A stretch of 11,716 nucleotides of DNA, taken from contig JBJMSU010000240.1 of the NCBI GenBank assembly GCA_045801465.1, forward strand, positions 1 to 11,716, in the 5' to 3' direction. The translations under genes and the position numbers were made by a program. The DNA comes from DATFWC01 sp045801465. Lineage in GTDB: Bacteria; Pseudomonadota; Alphaproteobacteria; Rhizobiales; Xanthobacteraceae. Positions 6,043-11,716 of this stretch are shown here, piece by piece; position 1 is the first letter of the stretch; every line of letters begins with the position of its first letter. The notes under the pieces are model-generated. The model worked only from the letters and a program-made list of their open reading frames with translations, was not told the DNA's origin and ran no database searches.

Positions 6043-6785
6043 GCCTGCCTCATGCGATCCGCTGCTTCGGGCTGGCCGTGTGTGTCGCTCTCGCCGGCGA
6101 AGCAGCGGCGCAATCCGGCTTTCCGACCGCGCAGGCGGCGCTCGACACCAACAGCCTGCCGAGTGGCGCTTTCTCGTCCTCCTCCCCCGAACTCGCTCCC
6201 GGGGAAATCGCGCCGGGACCGGTCGAGCCTGCCCCGGAGGTCATGAGGCGGCCACGTCCGGCCCGCGCTGCCCGCGAGCCGCGCGGCAATCCATTGTGGG
6301 CTATCCCTTTGAAATCGCTCAACGCCACCCGTGAGCGGCCGATTTTCCTGCCGTCGCGCCGTGCGCCCGCCCCGGCGGTTGCTGGGCCGCCGCCCGCGGA
6401 GCCGGTGCGGCCTCCGTCACCCGCGCCCGCCGAGCCGGACCGTCCTCGCCTCGCCCTCGTCGGCGCGGTTGCCGGGGATGCCGAGGGGATCGCGATTTTT
6501 GTTGACGAGACGACACGCGGCATCGTCCGGCTGCGGACCGGAGAAAACCACCTGGGCTGGACACTTCGCTCGGTCAGAGGCCGCGAGGCGACGATGCAGA
6601 AGGACCGCCAAACGGTCCTCATGGCGCTTCCGGCACCCACCGACCCTGGCGGGGGGCTCCCCCCGGTCCCCGGCCTTCCCGGCATTCCGGCAATACCCGG
6701 AGTGCCCGGAATCCCCGGGCTTTCCGGAGTTCCCGGCGCGGTCGGAATTCCCGGACAGCCGCCCGGAAAAGAGCCGGAACTGTGA
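6039..6785 (+). CDS. gspN: GspN/GspC-like periplasmic T2SS protein with collagen-like tail
   Basis: This is a 248-residue exported protein. An N-terminal signal peptide 'MSLPHAIRCFGLAVCVALAG' plus EAAA is followed by a likely signal peptidase I cut before Gln25. Residues 86-110 carry 'PLKSLNATRERPIFLPSRR', a signature of alphaproteobacterial GspN. After a Pro-rich linker (about 108-136), 'LALVGAVAGDAEGIAIFVDE' and 'VRLRTGENHLGWTLRSV' match the GspC/PilP homology-region fold, which in GspC contacts the secretin GspD. The tail (206-241) is twelve G-x-P-like triplets. The ATG at 6039 overlaps the gspM stop and fits the operon's ATGA habit; an ATG at 6024 would add five residues. It may fill the GspC role, linking platform and secretin, but it has a cleavable-looking signal rather than an obvious anchor. 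Confidence 0.8.
   Translation: MSLPHAIRCFGLAVCVALAGEAAAQSGFPTAQAALDTNSLPSGAFSSSSPELAPGEIAPGPVEPAPEVMRRPRPARAAREPRGNPLWAIPLKSLNATRERPIFLPSRRAPAPAVAGPPPAEPVRPPSPAPAEPDRPRLALVGAVAGDAEGIAIFVDETTRGIVRLRTGENHLGWTLRSVRGREATMQKDRQTVLMALPAPTDPGGGLPPVPGLPGIPAIPGVPGIPGLSGVPGAVGIPGQPPGKEPEL
6654..6761 (+). repeat. Collagen-like triplet repeat coding region in the GspN-like gene
   Basis: Thirty-six codons read as twelve triplets: GLP, PVP, GLP, GIP, AIP, GVP, GIP, GLS, GVP, GAV, GIP, GQP. Ten of twelve start with Gly and ten end in Pro. At DNA level this is a degenerate 9-bp repeat of the kind GGN-NTN-CCN. Such a tract can change length by slippage. Confidence 0.85.
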
Positions 6786-6872
6786 CGCCACGCCTCCGGC
6801 ATGACGGCCGGCGTTTACCGACGCTGACCTTCCAACCAGCATGGACTGAGACGTCACGCGTAAGGATGCGGC

Positions 6873-8042
6873 ATGGACCTCTATAATAACGAAGCGTCGG
6901 TATTCACCGAGTGGGTCGTCACTAACAAGCTCTTGGGAGAGCCTTTCGTCATCGTCGATGTGGGCGTGCAAGGCGGCGAACACCCGCGGTGGAAATATCT
7001 CGGCGAATTCGCCCAGGTCTATGGATTCGACCCGATCGACGAGGTCATTGCCGACTTGAATGCCGCCCAACGCGGCAGAGCGAACCGATCGTATCGCTGC
7101 CTGGCTATCGGCAATGAAGACGGCAAGCGTGCATTCCACGTTTCCGCCGACACTTACGGCAGCTCGTTCTTCTCTGGCGGCCCGCCGCAAACGGGAGAAC
7201 ACAAGGGGATTTTGCTCGGCAGCAGAGACGTGGAGATCCGCCGCCTCGACAGCCTGTTTGCCGCGGGCGAGCTCCCGCCCGCCGATTACATCAAGATTGA
7301 TTGCGAAGGCTTCGACCCGGAAGTGTTGCGTGGCGCGCGTTCCTATCTGGCGAAGTCCAACGTCTTGTGCGTCACGGTCGAAACCAACTTCGGCGTCTCG
7401 CCGTTCTATCTGCGCACGCCCTTCGCCGAGATCAACGATGTCCTGGTCGCCCACCGGCTGCTTGTCTTCGATCTGAACTTCTTGCGTGCGGCACGGCCCA
7501 GCTATACGGCCGCACGCGCGGCCCACCCATGGCCGGCCGCCGATGCCATGCACGACTCTCCGGACCTCGACGTCGGTCAACCCGCCACGTTCGACTTCGT
7601 CTTCTGTCGCGATTTCGTCCAGGAGCACACCAGTCCTCAGGTCTACATGGCGGCGGAGAATGCCGTGACCAAACCGACCGTCGACAAGCTCATCAAAAAC
7701 ATGATCAACTTCGAGCTGCACGGGCTCATGGACTGCGCCGTCGACATCGCCGAGCATTTCCGTCCCGTACTGGCGCAACGCCTCGACGTCGATCTTGCGA
7801 TCAAGCATCTGCTGCACAGGCCGCCCTACACGCGCAATACCGCCGAGATCACCAGCGCGATGGCGATGATCGCCGAACTGCGCAGACAGATGTTCGAAAG
7901 CAGGGACAAACTCGCGCTGCTCGAGCAAAGCCGGACGGAGCTCGAGCAGAAGCTCACATCGGTCAGGTTCCTCGCGCGCACCCTGGTTCGGCAAATCGGA
8001 CCGGCTGTCCGGCGCCGACTCGGCATCAACAAGACCTCCTGA
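6873..8042 (+). CDS. FkbM-family SAM-dependent methyltransferase with C-terminal coiled coil
   Basis: FkbM-family enzymes are SAM-dependent O-methyltransferases that act on sugars and polyketide hydroxyls. The 389-residue protein has a motif I-like 'FVIVDVGVQGGEH' (25-37), an acidic loop 'VYGFDPIDE' (49-57) and the family signature 'DYIKIDCEGFDPEVLRGA' (138-155). After the catalytic domain (about 20-250) comes a helical extension. Residues 326-364 ('AMIAELRRQMFESRDKLALL' onward) look like a coiled coil, followed by a basic tail 'VRRRLGINKTS'. AAGGA at 6862-6866, six bases from the ATG, supports the start. It follows the T2SS operon by 87 bp on the same strand. The substrate is unknown; glycan or lipid modification is plausible. 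The C-terminal extension suggests oligomerisation or docking. Confidence 0.85.
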   Translation: MDLYNNEASVFTEWVVTNKLLGEPFVIVDVGVQGGEHPRWKYLGEFAQVYGFDPIDEVIADLNAAQRGRANRSYRCLAIGNEDGKRAFHVSADTYGSSFFSGGPPQTGEHKGILLGSRDVEIRRLDSLFAAGELPPADYIKIDCEGFDPEVLRGARSYLAKSNVLCVTVETNFGVSPFYLRTPFAEINDVLVAHRLLVFDLNFLRAARPSYTAARAAHPWPAADAMHDSPDLDVGQPATFDFVFCRDFVQEHTSPQVYMAAENAVTKPTVDKLIKNMINFELHGLMDCAVDIAEHFRPVLAQRLDVDLAIKHLLHRPPYTRNTAEITSAMAMIAELRRQMFESRDKLALLEQSRTELEQKLTSVRFLARTLVRQIGPAVRRRLGINKTS

Positions 8043-8227
8043 TCGCGTCGGTTGCTCGCATGTTCCGGCGACCGGCCAAAACCGCTCGGCCTTGCTTTTG
8101 GCGTACGTCCATTCTAATCGGTGGTCTCAAAGGCGGCGCAAAACTCCCTGCCGATCCAGGAGATGGCGCAGAGCGATAATTGGTGCCGTCGCCTTTTCAC
8201 CGTCATCAGAACGGGCACGAGGTCCTG
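8043..8227. other. Intergenic gap between the methyltransferase and SxtJ-like genes
   Basis: These 185 bp show no convincing gene. The frame of the next gene stays open back to a TTG at 8180, but no good ribosome binding site precedes it. A loose promoter-like pair, TTGCTT (8092-8097) and TCTAAT (8113-8118), has only 15 bp spacing, so a promoter for the carbamoyltransferase block here is possible but weakly supported. Confidence 0.3.
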
Positions 8228-8599
8228 ATGGGGAGCAACACACGCTTCGGTCTGGTGCTGGTCGCAGCATGCGCCCTCGTCTATGGATGGGGGCTTTGGT
8301 CCGGCTCGGGACATACCGGCTGGCTGATCGCGGCGGCGATTCTCGCTGCGATCACGCTGACGGTGCCGCGCGTGCTGGAACCGGTGAAAAATCTGTGGCT
8401 CAAGTTCGGCGGGTTGCTGCATGTGGTGGTTTCGCCGGTTCTCCTGGCTTTGTTCTACTATACGGCCGTCACCCCGATCGGCCTGTGCATGCAGCTGTTT
8501 GGGATGGACCCGCTCCGCCTCAAGCGCAATCAGGCGACGTATTGGGTCGAGCGCGAGCCGCCGGGGCCCGAGCCGCGCACGATGACCGAAGTCTACTGA
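8228..8599 (+). CDS. SxtJ-family small membrane protein
   Basis: This 123-residue integral membrane protein has three predicted hydrophobic segments at about 6-24, 31-47 and 60-80, then a soluble tail 'MDPLRLKRNQATYWVEREPP' that is characteristic of the SxtJ family. Members are of unknown function and are typically encoded beside NodU/CmcH-type carbamoyltransferases, as here (51 bp upstream of one). The ATG at 8228 was chosen because GAGG (8219-8222) precedes it; a TTG at 8180 would add 16 polar residues without clear support. A role in anchoring or delivering the carbamoyltransferase substrate at the membrane is inference. Confidence 0.85.
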   Translation: MGSNTRFGLVLVAACALVYGWGLWSGSGHTGWLIAAAILAAITLTVPRVLEPVKNLWLKFGGLLHVVVSPVLLALFYYTAVTPIGLCMQLFGMDPLRLKRNQATYWVEREPPGPEPRTMTEVY

Positions 8600-8650
8600 C
8601 AGCCATCCTGATCTCGCATGCCGAAAATTTCCGGCGACGTGGTTTGAATC

Positions 8651-10486
8651 ATGAATATTCTCGGCCTCTCAGCCTTCTATCATGACAGCGCCGCCGCCCT
8701 GGTGCGCGACGGCGAGGTCGTTGCGGCGGCCCAGGAAGAACGATTTTCGCGCAAACGGCACGATTCCGATTTTCCCGCCCACGCGGTCGACTACTGCCTC
8801 GCCGCGGGCGGCATCACGGTTAAGGACCTGGACCATATCGTTTTTTACGACAAGCCTTTCCTCAAGTTCGAGCGCCTGCTCGAAACCTATCTGGCGTTCG
8901 CGCCGCGCGGATTTCGTTCGTTCGCCAAAGCCATTCCGGTGTGGTCGCGCGAAAAGCTGTTCCAGAAGGACATCCTGCGCGACGAGCTCTCGCGCCGCAT
9001 GAGCGACGTCGATATCGAAAGCAAATTGATGTTCACCGAACATCATCAGGCGCACGCGGCAAGCGCCTTCTATCCCTCGCCGTTCCGCTCGGCAGCGATC
9101 CTGACGATGGACGGTGTCGGCGAGTGGACCACGACCTCGGTCGGCTTCGGCGAAGAAAAGGCGCTGAGCATCCATCGCGAGATCCACTTTCCCCATTCGC
9201 TCGGGCTGCTGTACTCCGCGTTCACTTACTATCTCGGCTTCAAGGTCAATTCCGGCGAGTACAAGGTGATGGGGCTCGCGCCCTACGGCGAGCCCAAATA
9301 CGCGAGCTTGATCCGCGATCATCTGATCGACATCAAGCCGGATGGTTCGTTCAACCTCGATCTGAGCTATTTCGATTATTGCACCGCTTTGCGGATGACC
9401 AATGAGAAGTTCGATACACTGATGGGCGGTCCGCCGCGCAAGCCGGAAGAATGGTTGACGCAGCGCCATATGGATATTGCTGCCTCGATCCAGAGCGTGA
9501 CCGAGGACGCAGTGGCGCAGCTCGTCGACAGCGTGGTCGCGCGCTTCGGTACGCGCGACCTCTGTCTGGCCGGCGGCGTCGCTCTCAACTGCGTCGCCAA
9601 TGGCAAGGTGCTGCGTTCCGGCAAGGTCGACCGGCTTTGGATCCAGCCGGCGGCCGGCGATGCCGGCGGCGCCCTGGGGGCGGCGCTTGCCGCCTACCAT
9701 CTCTATCTCGACAAGCCGCGTCTGTCGCATAACAGTCTCGACGGCATGTCGGGCAGCCTGCTCGGCCCCGAATTCGCGCAAGGAGAGATCGAGGGCCGGC
9801 TGCGTGCCGCCGGGGCGCGGTACGAGGTGCTCGCCGAGGACGCGATCATCGACGAAACCGCGCAGGCGCTGGTCGCGCAGAAAGCCATCGGCTGGTTTCA
9901 GGGGCGCATGGAGTTCGGCCCGCGCGCGCTCGGTTCCCGTTCGATCCTCGGCGACCCGCGCGCGCCCGACATGCAGAAGCGCTTGAACCTCAAGATCAAG
10001 TATCGGGAATCGTTCCGGCCGTTCGCGCCTTCAGTGCGCCACGAGGACGTGGCGGAATGGTTCGAGCTCGATGAGGCAAGCCCCTATATGCTGCTGGTCG
10101 CCGATGTGGCGGAAAAGCACCGCGTCGCCGTGACCGACGAACAGAAGGCGTTGTTTGGCATCGACAAGCTCAACGTGCCGCGCTCGACGATTCCGGCCGT
10201 GACCCACGTCGACTATTCGGCGCGCGTGCAGACCGTGCACCGCGACACCAATCCGCGCTTCCATCAGCTGTTGTCGAAGTTCCGCGACATGACCGGATGC
10301 CCGGTATTGGTGAACACCAGCTTCAACGTGCGCGGCGAACCAATCGTGTGCACGCCTGAAGATGCCTTCCGTTGCTTCATGGGAACGGAGCTGGACGTGC
10401 TGGCCATCGGCAATTGCATGCTGCGCAAGGAGGAGCAGCTGCCCTCGCTGCGTCTGGACTACAGCAACGCCTTCGGCCCGGATTAA
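8651..10486 (+). CDS. O-carbamoyltransferase of the NodU/CmcH/TobZ family
   Basis: The enzyme transfers a carbamoyl group from carbamoyl phosphate, through a carbamoyl-adenylate, to a hydroxyl of an acceptor. The 611-residue length is normal. The N-terminal Kae1-like domain starts 'MNILGLSAFYHDSAAALVRD' and contains 'EHHQAHAASAFYPSPF' (130-145) with its metal-binding His pair, 'LTMDGVGEW' (151-159), 'LAGGVALNCVANGKV' (306-320) and 'GDAGGALGAA' (336-345). The C-terminal YrdC-like domain shows 'GRMEFGPRALGSRSILGDPR' (418-437), 'ESFRPFAPSV' (453-462) and 'CPVLVNTSFNVRGEPIV'. All expected motifs are intact, so it should be active. Relatives carbamoylate Nod factors, cephalosporins, tobramycin and saxitoxin; the acceptor here is unknown. 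The ribosome binding site is weak. It ends five bases before the next gene. Confidence 0.95.
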   Translation: MNILGLSAFYHDSAAALVRDGEVVAAAQEERFSRKRHDSDFPAHAVDYCLAAGGITVKDLDHIVFYDKPFLKFERLLETYLAFAPRGFRSFAKAIPVWSREKLFQKDILRDELSRRMSDVDIESKLMFTEHHQAHAASAFYPSPFRSAAILTMDGVGEWTTTSVGFGEEKALSIHREIHFPHSLGLLYSAFTYYLGFKVNSGEYKVMGLAPYGEPKYASLIRDHLIDIKPDGSFNLDLSYFDYCTALRMTNEKFDTLMGGPPRKPEEWLTQRHMDIAASIQSVTEDAVAQLVDSVVARFGTRDLCLAGGVALNCVANGKVLRSGKVDRLWIQPAAGDAGGALGAALAAYHLYLDKPRLSHNSLDGMSGSLLGPEFAQGEIEGRLRAAGARYEVLAEDAIIDETAQALVAQKAIGWFQGRMEFGPRALGSRSILGDPRAPDMQKRLNLKIKYRESFRPFAPSVRHEDVAEWFELDEASPYMLLVADVAEKHRVAVTDEQKALFGIDKLNVPRSTIPAVTHVDYSARVQTVHRDTNPRFHQLLSKFRDMTGCPVLVNTSFNVRGEPIVCTPEDAFRCFMGTELDVLAIGNCMLRKEEQLPSLRLDYSNAFGPD

Positions 10487-10491
10487 GTCGT

Positions 10492-11538
10492 ATGAATATC
10501 GCGATTTCACCAACGCTGGAGACACGGCCGCACAATGTCGCACAGACGCCGCTCATGGAGGTCGTGCGCTGCGCGCAGTGCGGCGGCCGGCTCGGCGAGA
10601 CCGACGGCAGGCTCGCCTGCCGCGGCTGCGGCCAGAGCTATCCGGTCACCGACGGGATTCCGCAGCTTTTCATCCCCAACGATTGGGGTGGCGGCAAGCT
10701 CGACGTCACCGATATCGTCAAGGCGTTCTACGAAGAAACGCCGTTCCCCAACTATGACGATCTCGACAGCCGGGAAAGCCTGCAGGCGAAGGCGCGGCTC
10801 GGCGTATTCGCGCGACTGCTGGACGAGCAGATATCTCCGGATGCGCTGGTGCTGGAAGCCGGCTGCGGGACCGGTCAGCTCACCAATTTTCTCGGGATGA
10901 ACTGGCGCCGGCGCGTCATCGGCGCGGATCTGTGCCTGAATTCGCTGCGCCTCGGGAAGGGATTTCGCGATCGCTTCGCCGTCGTCAACGCCGACTTCGT
11001 GCAGATGAACCTGTTCCGTCCGCCGTTTCCCGACGCCAGCATGGACGTGGTGATTTGCAACGGCGTGCTGCACCACACCGCCGATCCGGAAGGCGGTTTC
11101 CGCGCGATCCTCGCCAAGCTCAAGCCGGGCGGGCACATCGTCATCGGCCTGTACAATTGGCTCGGCCGGCTGCCGACCCTGTGGCAGCGCCGGCTGATCG
11201 AGGTTTTCGGCGACCGCATGGCTGCGCTCGACAGCCGGCTGCGCGGCAATGCGCTCAATACCGGCCGCTGGGCCGCCTGGTTCCGCGACCAGTACAAGCA
11301 CCCGCACGAGAGCAAGCATTCCATGGACGAGGTGCTGCGCTGGTTCAAGGACAACCATGTCGAGTTCATGTCCAGCATTCCGTCGATCGGCGACGTCGAT
11401 TTTCGCGATGACGAGCCGCTGTTCGAACCGCATCCGGTCGGATCGCATCTCGGCCGCCTGTCGAGCGAATTGGAAATGCTCGTGTCCGGGGGAAAGGACG
11501 GCGGCCTCTTCATCATGGTGGGAAGAAAGCTAAAATGA
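10492..11538 (+). CDS. Class I SAM methyltransferase with N-terminal zinc ribbon
   Basis: This is a 348-residue predicted methyltransferase. Residues 27-46 form a Trm112-like zinc ribbon with Cys27, Cys30, Cys43 and Cys46 ('CAQC' and 'CRGC'), followed by 'YPVTDGIPQLF'. The Rossmann domain has motif I 'VLEAGCGTGQL' (120-130), the acidic strand end 'VIGADLCLNSL' (142-152) and 'MDVVICNGVLHHTADPEGGF' (184-203), then 'LKPGGHIVIGLYNWLGRLP'. It resembles methyltransferases found in surface-polysaccharide and natural-product clusters. The frame is open upstream within the carbamoyltransferase gene, but the ATG five bases after that stop is the natural start. Tight spacing suggests co-translation with the carbamoyltransferase. 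The substrate is unknown. Confidence 0.9.
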   Translation: MNIAISPTLETRPHNVAQTPLMEVVRCAQCGGRLGETDGRLACRGCGQSYPVTDGIPQLFIPNDWGGGKLDVTDIVKAFYEETPFPNYDDLDSRESLQAKARLGVFARLLDEQISPDALVLEAGCGTGQLTNFLGMNWRRRVIGADLCLNSLRLGKGFRDRFAVVNADFVQMNLFRPPFPDASMDVVICNGVLHHTADPEGGFRAILAKLKPGGHIVIGLYNWLGRLPTLWQRRLIEVFGDRMAALDSRLRGNALNTGRWAAWFRDQYKHPHESKHSMDEVLRWFKDNHVEFMSSIPSIGDVDFRDDEPLFEPHPVGSHLGRLSSELEMLVSGGKDGGLFIMVGRKLK

Positions 11539-11597
11539 CCGTGCTACGTCGAATTACGCTCGACGGGCAAACCCGCAACGCGCCGGCTGAAGACTGA
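11535..11597 (+). CDS. Possible 20-residue leader-like ORF
   Basis: An ATG overlaps the methyltransferase stop as ATGA and opens a 20-codon frame, MTVLRRITLDGQTRNAPAED. ATGA overlaps are common in the T2SS block of this window, but no family is recognised and a frame this short can arise by chance. It could merely couple translation toward the next gene 27 bp downstream. Confidence 0.2.
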   Translation: MTVLRRITLDGQTRNAPAED

Positions 11598-11624
11598 GCA
11601 GAACAAAGAACGAGGGGAGATCAC

Positions 11625-11716
11625 GTGCGCATCATGGTCGATCTGTGGCGTTTCGCCAGGCATCGGAAGAAGTTCTGGCTGGTGCCGCTCATGGTCATGG
11701 CCGTCGTCTACGGGGC
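11625..11716 (+). CDS. DUF5989-family small membrane protein, N-terminal part (3' end outside window)
   Basis: Thirty codons are visible, reading MRIMVDLWRFARHRKKFWLV and continuing into a hydrophobic stretch 'PLMVMAVVYG'. The pattern of a short amphipathic start, a basic RHRKK cluster, 'FWL.P' and then one membrane helix matches DUF5989 proteins, which are about 50 residues long and occur beside SxtJ and carbamoyltransferase genes (SxtK-like). The start is GTG at 11625, with AGGGGAG at 11612-11618 six bases before it; the ATG at 11634 is too far from that site. Function is unknown. Confidence 0.75.
   Translation, partial: MRIMVDLWRFARHRKKFWLVPLMVMAVVYG

Noticed and set aside
6796..6811. Possible terminator after the GspN-like gene (CCGGC, 6-nt loop, GCCGG, then CGTTT)
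   Set aside because: The stem is only 5 bp and the T-run only three bases, so termination between the two blocks is not supported, although it cannot be excluded.
6417..7994. 525-codon open frame on the minus strand
   Set aside because: It lies opposite the GspN-like and FkbM genes, crosses their intergenic gap, and shows no recognisable family; long antisense frames are common in high-GC DNA.
8092..8118. Promoter TTGCTT/TCTAAT ahead of the SxtJ-like gene
   Set aside because: Spacing is 15 bp and the match is loose; it is mentioned in the gap entry but not called as a promoter.
8669..9781. 370-codon open frame on the minus strand
   Set aside because: It is fully antisense to the well-conserved carbamoyltransferase and its composition is that of a shadow frame.

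Overview
The window is high-GC DNA with every supportable gene on the + strand. It looks like a chromosomal segment of an alphaproteobacterium, most likely of the Hyphomicrobiales (Bradyrhizobium/Rhodopseudomonas-like). This placement rests on the gspF-to-gspN gene order, a GspN-like protein carrying the 'RERPIFLPSRR' signature, and CTCTCCCC/GGGGAGAG palindromes between genes. It is an inference from recognition, not a database result.

Positions 1-6785 hold the distal part of a type II secretion system (T2SS) operon. In order it encodes the end of GspF (inner-membrane platform), GspG (major pseudopilin), GspH, GspI, GspJ and GspK (minor pseudopilins), GspL and GspM (inner-membrane assembly platform), and a GspN/GspC-like periplasmic protein. 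Many junctions are ATGA stop/start overlaps (gspF/G, I/J, L/M, M/N) and gspK overlaps gspJ by 11 bases, so the block is probably co-transcribed and translationally coupled. The exceptions are the gspG-gspH and gspH-gspI gaps, which are filled with repeats: a 74-bp interrupted inverted repeat, a 16-bp-arm hairpin whose loop presents the gspH ribosome binding site and start codon, a composite palindromic element, and a 35-bp perfect direct repeat that supplies the start codon and first nine residues of both gspH and gspI. gspD, gspE and the prepilin peptidase gene are not in the window.

Positions 6873-11716 hold a second, biosynthetic-looking block. It contains an FkbM-family methyltransferase with a coiled-coil tail, a small SxtJ-family membrane protein, a NodU/CmcH-family O-carbamoyltransferase, a class I SAM methyltransferase with an N-terminal zinc ribbon, and the start of a DUF5989-family membrane peptide cut off by the window end. 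Carbamoyltransferase, SxtJ and a short DUF5989-like (SxtK-like) protein form a recurring trio, known for instance from the saxitoxin cluster. Here a methyltransferase sits inside it. Together the genes suggest methylation and carbamoylation of a small molecule or surface glycan; the substrate cannot be read from the sequence.

No tRNA, rRNA, CRISPR array, transposase or integrase was seen. The most unusual features are the repeat-borne start regions of gspH and gspI, the collagen-like tail of the GspN-like protein, and the carbamoylation cassette.
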